Source: an uncultured Vampirovibrio sp.
Lineage (GTDB): Bacteria; Cyanobacteriota; Vampirovibrionia; Gastranaerophilales; Gastranaerophilaceae
DNA length: 39,205 nt
Assembly: GCA_910584405.1 (NCBI GenBank)
Contig: CAJUAL010000015.1
Span: 1 to 39,205 of the forward strand
Direction of reading: 5' to 3'
In this document: positions 23,456 to 29,571 of the stretch, one piece after another
Layout of the letters: every line of letters begins with the position of its first letter
How positions within the stretch are numbered: the stretch's first letter is position 1
Made by a program: the position numbers and the translations under genes
The notes under the pieces: generated by a model
Seen by the model: the letters and a program-made list of their open reading frames with translations, nothing else
What the model was told of the DNA's origin: nothing
The model's database searches: none

Positions 23456-23787
23456 TTAATATTTTTCACATAAATCTTTGCCGGTTGTTGAAAACCTACT
23501 GGAACGACATAAATTAAATCTTCATCTTTTAATTTTCTGATTGCTCCATTTACAGTTCTTATTGATTTATTGATTTTTTTTGCAATATGTGATTGATTGT
23601 AATGACAATAGACTCCTAATTCATCTTTCGTTTTACAAATACCAGCTTCATTCTCAATCAAAGCTTTTAAATAAGCTTCATAAATAAGTTGGTATGTTTC
23701 TCGCGCTGTTTTATTAAACGAGAGATATTCGGATGTCACTTTCAATTCTAAAATGCAGTCGTCAATATATTTATCTATCTTTTTGAT
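23431..23787 (-). CDS. short Rep paralogue, winged helix, likely non-ATG start
   Basis: 118 residues from an ATC codon at 23787, six bases after GGGAGGG; no ATG exists in the N-terminal part. TTG at 23745 has no ribosome site, and similarity to the Rep protein extends upstream of it. The protein matches the Rep winged helix (TARETYQLIYEAYLKALIEN, GVYCHYNQSHIAKKINKSIR) and stops after it, lacking the C-terminal half. A natural candidate for a dominant-negative copy-number or autoregulatory factor. Promoter TTGCTA-17-TAAAAT (23845-23817) precedes it. Confidence 0.72.
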   Translation of the reverse strand: MKKIDKYIDDCILELKVTSEYLSFNKTARETYQLIYEAYLKALIENEAGICKTKDELGVYCHYNQSHIAKKINKSIRTVNGAIRKLKDEDLIYVVPVGFQQPAKIYVKNINKKRAILF

Positions 23788-24438
23788 AAAAATCCCTCCC
23801 TTTAAGATTTATCATAATTTTAAATAGTTATTTTTGAAATAGCAAGATTTTTCAGATATAAAAAAATCATCATTTTTAATATGATGATAAAAAAATCTAT
23901 TATTTAGTTTATATATTGTATATACGATACGCAATAAAAGTTGTTATTTTATTTTTTTTGATGCGCAATTCAGTTAAGATTTTTGCGCATCGAAAAATTA
24001 TGCATGAACTAGAAAAACAGACCATTGGTGATCTGTTTTAGGGAGATTTCCAATACTTTAAATCTAAAGGGGAGAAATGTTTAATTAAAGAGAGAAACTT
24101 TTTTGAATCCTATGATTTGTAAGGAGAAAAATTCTGTAGAAAATAACCTTTTGAATTAGCTTCATTCAGATCTACTCTTTTTAAGAGACCTTTTTATTAT
24201 AGTAAAAAAATAACTTTTTTATTCACTTTCCATAAAAGTCACAATTTTTTGGGATTTTTTTAAAGCTTAAACTCTCTTCCATGTCTCAATCACGAAAAAA
24301 CCAAGAAGCAAATCAACAAAAATCACAATTTTTTGGGATTTTTAAGCGATTAAAACTTGCAAATATGTTAAATGATGATATAATCAAAGCATGAAGTTTT
24401 AAAAGTCACAATTTTTTGGAATTTAGAGGAGAGAAATC
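23788..24438. other. non-coding region: candidate origin and centromere
   Basis: 650 bases without a gene. From left: promoter of the Rep paralogue (23817-23845), a bidirectional terminator hairpin (ATCATCAT / ATGATGAT, 23866-23888), GATACGCAA (23926-23934), GATGCGCAA / TTGCGCATC inverted pair (23960-23968, 23983-23991), hairpin AAAACAG / CTGTTTT (24014-24039), then A+T-rich sequence and three phased 19-base repeats ahead of parM. The GATRCGCAA elements may be Rep sites; nothing else is recognised. Confidence 0.55.
24234..24424 (+). repeat. three phased direct repeats, parC-like centromere / operator
   Basis: TCACAATTTTTTGGGATTT at 24239-24257 and 24323-24341, and with one change (GGAATTT) at 24406-24424. 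Spacing is 84 and 83 bases, eight helical turns. The parM promoter (TTGCAA 24357-24362, 16-base spacer, TATAAT 24379-24384) lies between the second and third copies; the third copy is at the transcription start and ends next to the ribosome site. Likely binding sites of the ParR-like protein. Confidence 0.8.
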
Positions 24439-25407
24439 ATGAAGAAAAAAAACTTATCTGTAAATAATGGAGAAACTAGCGTCGTTAGTGTAGATATCGG
24501 AAATATAACATCGATTGCAAAGAGCGCATCTGAATTAATCACATTTGAAAGTAGATGCATTGATGCAGCTGATGTGCATGAATTTGTTAATCCTGAAATT
24601 TTTGAAATTGATGGCGAATCTTATGTGATGGGACGCGGATCATTCGAGAATAATTTAGTTAAGCATCAGAAAGATAATTATATTGCTTTACTGTACTATG
24701 CAATTGCAAAAGTAACAGATAGCTCTAATATTAATCTCACGCTAGGTGTCCCAGCAGGCCAATTCAAAAAAGAGCGAGACAACATCAAAAAATTAATCGA
24801 AGAAAATAGCTGTAAAACAATTAAATTAAATGATAAAGCACGTGTTATTACTATCAATAACATTTTTATCGTTCCTGAGGGATATGGTGTTAAAATAGAA
24901 ATATTTAATAAAGATGAAGAAACGACTCAGGTTTTGCAGAAGGGGCTCAAAACGTTAATCATTGATATTGGAGGAGGGACAGTAGATATTGCCGAATTTG
25001 ACGAGAATGATAGATTCTCAGACGGTAAATCTATCACACTCGGATTATTGGATTTATATAAAGATGTGAGAGATATCTTAGTTAATGAATATTACTTTAA
25101 TGTAGATCTAGCTGATGTGCGTAAATATCTTGAAGGTACGCTTGTGATTAAGAATGATAAATTCGAAGATGAAACTAGCTTTATAGATCCAGCAATTTTT
25201 AAATTCTACAGTAAATTCATTAATGAGTTACGAGGACTCTACCCACGATTAAATCAATATAATTTGATTTTGTGTGGAGGCGGAGCTGAATACACAGAAG
25301 ATTATTTTAAAAATGAATATCCTCATGCGTTAATTGTGACGGATATCACTGCCAACGCTCGAGGATTCAGGAAGGCAGGCGTAGCAAAATGGCGGAAATC
25401 AGAATAA
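24439..25407 (+). CDS. parM: ParM-like actin ATPase, plasmid segregation
   Basis: 322 residues, ATG behind GAGGAG. Actin-fold motifs: phosphate-1 VVSVDIGN (15-22), YVMGRGSFENN as in ParM-type N-domains, phosphate-2 LIIDIGGGTVD (about 173-184) and adenosine motif LILCGGGAEY (about 275-285). Filaments of such proteins push plasmid copies to opposite cell ends when capped by ParR bound to parC. It is preceded by three phased repeats and followed by an overlapping ParR-like gene, the standard parCMR order. Confidence 0.92.
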   Translation: MKKKNLSVNNGETSVVSVDIGNITSIAKSASELITFESRCIDAADVHEFVNPEIFEIDGESYVMGRGSFENNLVKHQKDNYIALLYYAIAKVTDSSNINLTLGVPAGQFKKERDNIKKLIEENSCKTIKLNDKARVITINNIFIVPEGYGVKIEIFNKDEETTQVLQKGLKTLIIDIGGGTVDIAEFDENDRFSDGKSITLGLLDLYKDVRDILVNEYYFNVDLADVRKYLEGTLVIKNDKFEDETSFIDPAIFKFYSKFINELRGLYPRLNQYNLILCGGGAEYTEDYFKNEYPHALIVTDITANARGFRKAGVAKWRKSE

Positions 25408-25670
25408 CATTTTCAAAAAATGAAGAATATTTAGTTGACTTTTTACGGGATAAAACTAAGCCTAACCTCTTTATTAAAGACCTTATTAAAGAAGCGATGT
25501 ACAGGGAATATTACAGACTAACTGGGAATGTTCCAGCTTTTTTTGAGAAAATAGCTGATAATGCGATTGCATTAAATGATTATTCTGATAATCAAGTTGA
25601 GGATCTACCAATTATAAATGAAGATGAAGATGATGTTGGTGTTGATATTAGTGATATGGAGGAGTTTTAA
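25389..25670 (+). CDS. parR: ParR-like adaptor
   Basis: 93 residues, overlapping parM by 19 bases. The N-terminus fits a ribbon-helix-helix (IRITFSKNEEYLVDFLRDKT, FIKDLIKEAM). The C-terminus is long and acidic (EDEDDVGVDISDMEEF), suited to contact the ParM filament. Position and size agree with ParR, but these adaptors diverge fast so the identification rests on context. Confidence 0.82.
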   Translation: MAEIRITFSKNEEYLVDFLRDKTKPNLFIKDLIKEAMYREYYRLTGNVPAFFEKIADNAIALNDYSDNQVEDLPIINEDEDDVGVDISDMEEF

Positions 25671-26032
25671 TGAAGATAAATAACGCACTTATTCATAACG
25701 CGATAGTTGAACATATTGAATTTGAAGATATCAAGCCTCAAACCATAGAGGTTGGTAAAAATTATGAATTTTTGATTTTTGCAATGAAAAAAGACATTCT
25801 TATGAAAGATTTGTTAACTAACGAACTTATTTCTAAAATCAATATCGATATTAGTTCCCTTTTTGAAAAATTTAATGATTATATTTATGCTGTAGCATTA
25901 AATCATAATTCTCCGTTTGGGTACGATATGATTCATATTGAATTATTCGATAGCTGGGATCAAGCTGCTCGGAATGTCGAACAAAGACAATTAAACTTAC
26001 TATTAAATCCGAACGCTAAAGATTTTCTATAA
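25670..26032 (+). CDS. third gene of the par operon, unknown function
   Basis: 120 residues; ATG overlaps the parR stop (TAATG), so it is coupled. Begins MKINNALIHNAIVEHIEFED; mixed alpha/beta, no motif recognised. ParMR operons usually have two genes, so this is an extra, possibly a partition or copy-control accessory. Terminator follows directly. Confidence 0.75.
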   Translation: MKINNALIHNAIVEHIEFEDIKPQTIEVGKNYEFLIFAMKKDILMKDLLTNELISKINIDISSLFEKFNDYIYAVALNHNSPFGYDMIHIELFDSWDQAARNVEQRQLNLLLNPNAKDFL

Positions 26033-26036
26033 TTTT

Positions 26037-26082
26037 AAAAAAGTAGCAAGTGAATTTAGTCACCAGCTACTTTTATTTTTTT
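26037..26082 (+). terminator. par operon terminator
   Basis: AAAAGTAGC (26039-26047) / GCTACTTTT (26066-26074) with inner GTGA / TCAC stem, then a T-rich run. Related in sequence to the repressor terminators. Confidence 0.88.
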
Positions 26083-26092
26083 ATCAAAAGTG

Positions 26093-26219
26093 TTGACATA
26101 CTTCCAAAATAGAAGTATAATTAATTTATGATCGAGTTAGTCGGCGGTGCTTACGACGTTAAACAATAGAAGGCATGCGTGTTCGGACTTTATAAATATA
26201 AAAAAAGGAATGATATTAA
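26093..26219 (+). promoter_or_regulatory. consensus promoter with operator and mini-ORF leader
   Basis: TTGACA (26093-26098), 17-base spacer, TATAAT (26116-26121): a perfect sigma-70/A promoter, the best in the window. The spacer is an inverted repeat ACTTC-caaaata-GAAGT (26100-26116), a likely operator. Transcription would start near 26128, exactly at ATG of a 13-codon frame (MIELVGGAYDVKQ, 26128-26169). Then a GC-richer leader up to AAGGA at 26206. Confidence 0.75.
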
Positions 26220-26711
26220 ATGCAATATTCAAATGATAAAAAAGTAAAGTTTTATATTGAACAATTAAGATTAGAAGAATTATCAGATTTACAAAGAGAT
26301 GGAATTTATTTAATTCCAGGCGAAGAATCAGAAATGACTTATTTTCAAGTAGAAGAATTATTTAATACTTCTGATTGGTTAGAAGGTGTAATTGTTGATG
26401 TAGATGATATTATTGATTATTTAAATAAAAAATATTCAAACAAACCATTTTTTGAATATTTAAAAATTCAACTTTCAGAGTTAAAGAAAAAAGGAATTTA
26501 TGCAGTTGATTTAGATTCGGACTATGATATTTTAAAAACTTATACATATGATCAATATTTAGATTATGTTAAGTCTTATTATGAAGATATTTGCGATTCG
26601 GATGAAGAATATTCTAGTAACGTTAGTTTTGAAACATTTTTAGAGGATTATACAGACGAGAATATTCCTTTAATCGATGATCTTCTCCAATGCGATTTCA
26701 TCGATTGTTAA
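26220..26711 (+). CDS. highly acidic protein, unknown function
   Basis: 163 residues, very rich in Asp/Glu and Tyr with few basic residues (examples: VDVDDIIDYL, DLDSDYDIL, YYEDICDSDEEYSS). Codon use differs from neighbours: nearly all third positions are A/T and Arg is AGA. Acidic phage and plasmid proteins of this size include DNA mimics such as ArdA, but I do not see an ArdA signature. The strong, apparently repressible promoter and the codon use suggest an acquired accessory gene. Confidence 0.8.
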   Translation: MQYSNDKKVKFYIEQLRLEELSDLQRDGIYLIPGEESEMTYFQVEELFNTSDWLEGVIVDVDDIIDYLNKKYSNKPFFEYLKIQLSELKKKGIYAVDLDSDYDILKTYTYDQYLDYVKSYYEDICDSDEEYSSNVSFETFLEDYTDENIPLIDDLLQCDFIDC

Positions 26712-26737
26712 ATATATTTAAAGGGAGAGCAAGGATA

Positions 26738-27031
26738 ATGAAGAGTAAAATTGAATTTGCTAAACAGTTTTACGAAACGACGGATTCTGTTGAGAGAGCT
26801 TTAAACGTCTATCTTTATTGTGATTCTGAAAAAAATCTTGAAGAGTTAAAGCTTATAATTGAAAATGATTTAGCGCCTAATTTAACGGTTGAATTCATGC
26901 GGTGTGGTAATGAGGTGATTGATGGAATGTACTGTGATTGGTTTAGTCTCGATTATATTCATGGCGAAATGTCAGAAATAAAAACAAATATTAGGTCTGT
27001 CTATAAAAAAGCGAGAAAGGTATTAAGTTAG
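26738..27031 (+). CDS. hypothetical protein, 97 residues
   Basis: ATG at 26738 is preferred over the longer frame because AAGG lies just upstream. Contains SVERALNVYLYCDSEKNLEE and a C-terminal helix (EIKTNIRSVYKKARKVL). Lies in the same plus-strand operon as the acidic protein. Not recognised. Confidence 0.72.
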   Translation: MKSKIEFAKQFYETTDSVERALNVYLYCDSEKNLEELKLIIENDLAPNLTVEFMRCGNEVIDGMYCDWFSLDYIHGEMSEIKTNIRSVYKKARKVLS

Positions 27032-27032
27032 A

Positions 27033-27479
27033 ATGACAAGAGAAGAAATTTTAGTTTCTAAAATAAAAGATTTGAAAAAAGATTATGATTTTTTATTGCG
27101 ATGTCAAGAAAAAAATTCGATTGGATTATCGAAGGCAATAGAAGAAGGGAATGAAAAGTTAATATCTTATTATCGTGTATTAATAGAAGGCGATAAAGAA
27201 GATTTAGATAAAATATCTTTAGAAATTTCCAATTTAGAAAAGGAAATTCCTTCTTCTGAAATTAATTGGTTAAATCTTATTTGTAAAAAGTTCAATTTGA
27301 CGAGATATGCTATTGAAAAAAAAACTGGAGTTCGTCAAAGTATGTTGAGTAGAATTGTTAATAATGACATTCATTATTCTAAGGTAGAATTCCGGTTAAT
27401 TTTAGGACTATCAGTAATGATTGGAATGACCCTTGATGAATTTTATGAAGAGTTAAAAAAACTAGATAAAGAGCAATAA
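27033..27479 (+). CDS. coiled-coil protein with C-terminal XRE-type helix-turn-helix
   Basis: 148 residues. The N-terminal 80 residues are coiled coil (LVSKIKDLKKDYDFLLRCQE, LEKE). The C-terminus is a helix-turn-helix (LICKKFNLTRYAIEKKTGVR, QSMLSRIVNN, LSVMIGMTLDEFYEELKKL). Two bases after the upstream stop. A candidate for the regulator binding the inverted repeat in the promoter of this operon. Confidence 0.78.
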   Translation: MTREEILVSKIKDLKKDYDFLLRCQEKNSIGLSKAIEEGNEKLISYYRVLIEGDKEDLDKISLEISNLEKEIPSSEINWLNLICKKFNLTRYAIEKKTGVRQSMLSRIVNNDIHYSKVEFRLILGLSVMIGMTLDEFYEELKKLDKEQ

Positions 27480-27517
27480 AAAAAGGTAGCAACGGGTTAA
27501 CCGAAGCCACCTTTTTA
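27479..27517 (+). terminator. bidirectional terminator
   Basis: AAAAAGGT / ACCTTTTT with internal GGTTAACC; A run before and T run after. Ends the 26.2-27.5 kb operon. Confidence 0.75.
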
Positions 27518-27519
27518 AA

Positions 27520-27718
27520 TTCCAACAAACCGGCAAACGCTCTGCGTAATCCGTCGCCTTTTCTACTCCTGGTAGATAGGCAAAAAATCGGTTTTTTAAG
27601 GAGTCCGGGGTTCTCCTCTTCGGAATGAGCGATGACTTTACAAGTCATTTAGATGTTAATCCGCTTACATTCCTGTACAGCATAGATCTATCTGCTATAT
27701 TATTCTATGTTTTTTTAA
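27520..27718 (+). ncRNA. structured GC-richer non-coding island, unidentified RNA
   Basis: Between two terminators. Successive hairpins on the plus strand: ACGC-tct-GCGT (near 27540), GCCT...AGGC with CTAC / GTAG inside (27556-27582), AGGAG / CTCCT (27600-27618), ATGACTT-tac-AAGTCAT (27631-27647), and CATAGA / TCTATG with seven T (27682-27717). GC content stands out from surroundings. No known riboswitch or RNA family recognised. Could be a leader or riboswitch for the following membrane protein or an independent RNA. Confidence 0.5.
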
Positions 27719-27758
27719 AAATATAATGCAGATGCTAGAAAAGAAGGAAGTGATCACA

Positions 27759-28289
27759 ATGAAAAAATTTTATGAAAAATACCGAAAAAAATGGTGGTTT
27801 TGGTTCATCGCCATTGTTTTAGTCCTGACAATCGTCGATAATATAGCTTTATTGTTCTATAATCCAAAACCGGATGCTAATCAAGACAAATCATCGGTTA
27901 AGTATGTTGTTCCAAACGGCATTGTAATAGATTATCAATCTTACCACAGCGATGAACGGGGAGGATTTTATGGCACGGATGGAACAGAAGTATTTGAGAT
28001 CGTTGTCAGAGTAAATCAACGACGTACACCTGAAGAAACTGTTGATCAAAATTATGAAAATGCTTATGAGTTGATAACTAATTATGATTTAAATCAGTAT
28101 CATACTTTTAAATATAAAGCAATCGCGATAAATGAAAATGGCGAAGAATATACAATGATGAGTTTCAATATCTACGCACCATGGATAAAAAAAATTAGAG
28201 AGGTATGGACGGCAAATGGTGCTATTACCGCTAAAGCGTATGCAATTGATGAATATATTGATGAAGGGCTTAAACGTCGCTTAAATTGA
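27759..28289 (+). CDS. single-pass membrane protein with extracellular domain
   Basis: 176 residues; ATG at 27759 after GGAAGTG is preferred to the upstream ATG. A basic N-terminus (KKFYEKYRKKWW) precedes a transmembrane segment (WFIAIVLVLTIVDNIALLF), then an extracellular domain of about 140 residues (YVVPNGIVIDYQSYHSDERG). Family not recognised. Its position between plasmid module and lysis genes and own transcription unit suggests a lysogeny-expressed gene, for example superinfection exclusion; that is a guess. Confidence 0.78.
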   Translation: MKKFYEKYRKKWWFWFIAIVLVLTIVDNIALLFYNPKPDANQDKSSVKYVVPNGIVIDYQSYHSDERGGFYGTDGTEVFEIVVRVNQRRTPEETVDQNYENAYELITNYDLNQYHTFKYKAIAINENGEEYTMMSFNIYAPWIKKIREVWTANGAITAKAYAIDEYIDEGLKRRLN

Positions 28290-28331
28290 ACCTCCCACGA
28301 CTGAAGTCACGAGTGTTCTTGCGACCTTAAT
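28290..28331 (+). other. imperfect hairpin resembling an IS200/IS605 end
   Basis: AACCTCCCACGACTGAAGTC followed by ACGAGTGTTCTTGCGACC. The CCCACGAC...AAGTC start and TTCTTGCGACC end resemble right ends of IS200/IS605 elements, but the hairpin is broken and no transposase is nearby. A remnant is possible; so is chance. Confidence 0.25.
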
Positions 28332-28362
28332 AAAAAAAAGACAGGATTCCCTGTCTTTTTTT
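28332..28362. terminator. bidirectional terminator between convergent operons
   Basis: AAAAAAAGACAGG-attc-CCTGTCTTTTTTT. Separates the plus-strand membrane-protein gene from the end of the minus-strand late operon; serves both strands. Confidence 0.92.
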
Positions 28363-28475
28363 GGTGTGAATTTTGGTCAATAGGTCTGAATGTTGTTCCT
28401 AAGGTCTGTATCTAGACCTAATCTGATTTTTTTGGCTTCCGCCATTAGTAATATATGTTTTTTAACATCTACATA

Positions 28476-29228
28476 TTACAGTTTTTTAACATATTTTGAA
28501 TTTGCGCTAATCCATCCCACGCCGCTTTTTAATTTATAAAGACCGTTTTTTTCATCAACAATCGTAAATACTTCATTTTTTTTGACAGTTTGCACAACTT
28601 TTGAATCAAAACTAGCCTCTTTTCTAACATTTAATGAGTCACAAATGATTTTAACTTTAAAAGATTTGAATTGATTTTTATCTTTTAAAGAGGTGGATCC
28701 GCACGCTAAATCTGCCTCAATATTCCCTTGTTTAATCTCTGAGAGTACCCAATCTACGCGATATTTAAAATTTTCCCATCGATTTTCGGATAAAATCAGA
28801 TTTGGACATTTTTTTCCTGAAAAATCTTGATGTTTTTTTAAGCGTGAAATATTTAAATTGAATTTATATAAGAGTCGTGCAGCAACATACACAGCATTCT
28901 CTTCTGCTTTATTATATAAATCGCGATTGGAATGAGTCGGACGACAAATCTCAATATGAATTCCGTTACGATTTCCATTCCCATTCCCTCCATCACCTGC
29001 TGCCCACGCGTTTCTGTTGAAAGGTAGGCCTTGAATCGCATATTCTTCATCAACAGCAAGATGGAATGACACTTGATTATTATTACGAGTCATATAAGCG
29101 ATTTCGTTATAGGCGCTTGCTAAGTTTGCAGTGTCATGAATGACGACGTACTTTGGCGTCATTTGATAAGGACATTTAATATTATATTTAGTGCTGCTTA
29201 CTAATTTCTCTTCAAATTTATAACTCAT
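28476..29228 (-). CDS. endolysin: N-acetylmuramoyl-L-alanine amidase with SH3 domain
   Basis: 250 residues. N-terminal amidase_2 domain with zinc ligands His31, His133 and Cys141 and catalytic-site Glu near 93 (VVIHDTAN, FHLAVDEEYAIQ, GIHIEIC, LKKHQDFSGKKCP). The C-terminus (about 190-250) is a bacterial SH3 domain (DSLNVRKEASFDSKVVQTVK, GWISA) for cell-wall binding. No signal peptide; release depends on the holin upstream. Last gene of the late operon; start adjoins the holin stop. Confidence 0.94.
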   Translation of the reverse strand: MSYKFEEKLVSSTKYNIKCPYQMTPKYVVIHDTANLASAYNEIAYMTRNNNQVSFHLAVDEEYAIQGLPFNRNAWAAGDGGNGNGNRNGIHIEICRPTHSNRDLYNKAEENAVYVAARLLYKFNLNISRLKKHQDFSGKKCPNLILSENRWENFKYRVDWVLSEIKQGNIEADLACGSTSLKDKNQFKSFKVKIICDSLNVRKEASFDSKVVQTVKKNEVFTIVDEKNGLYKLKSGVGWISANSKYVKKL

Positions 29229-29557
29229 TATTTTTCGCCATCCTCAATTTCTTTAATTTTCGTATCAATTTTTTTATCAATATTTCTATCTAAGGCCTTA
29301 ACGGTATCTTTTAATTTATTGATTTCTTCTGAGACGTCGACACCGTACATGACTACACCTGCAATAATGACTCCTAAAACGGAGCTGTCGGCAATTAAGA
29401 ATCCCGCTCCTAATCCAATTGCAATAATAATTGTAGCACGATACTGCTCTTTAATCTTTGGTTCCCATCGGCTGAAAAAGATATTGGATATAATCAATAC
29501 CGCTAATAAAGATGCTAATCGCATGAAATCGAAAACGCTTAATTGTAATTCAGTCAT
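29228..29557 (-). CDS. holin
   Basis: 109 residues from ATG at 29557 after GGGATGTG. Two hydrophobic segments (FMRLASLLAVLIISNIFF and TIIIAIGLGAGFLIADSSVL extended by GVIIAGVVMYG) and a charged coiled C-terminal tail (DTVKALDRNIDKKIDTKIKE). Position directly before the amidase is diagnostic for a holin, which makes the membrane lesion that frees the endolysin. Confidence 0.85.
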   Translation of the reverse strand: MTELQLSVFDFMRLASLLAVLIISNIFFSRWEPKIKEQYRATIIIAIGLGAGFLIADSSVLGVIIAGVVMYGVDVSEEINKLKDTVKALDRNIDKKIDTKIKEIEDGEK

Positions 29558-29571
29558 TTTTTTCACATCCC

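Noticed and set aside
26220..26711. ArdA antirestriction protein
   Set aside because: Size and acidity fit, but I see none of the family's conserved sequence; left as an unknown acidic protein.
27379..27648. Minus-strand frame of 89 codons over the structured island
   Set aside because: No ribosome site, runs through a terminator and into the HTH gene; composition follows the RNA-like hairpins and not coding sequence.
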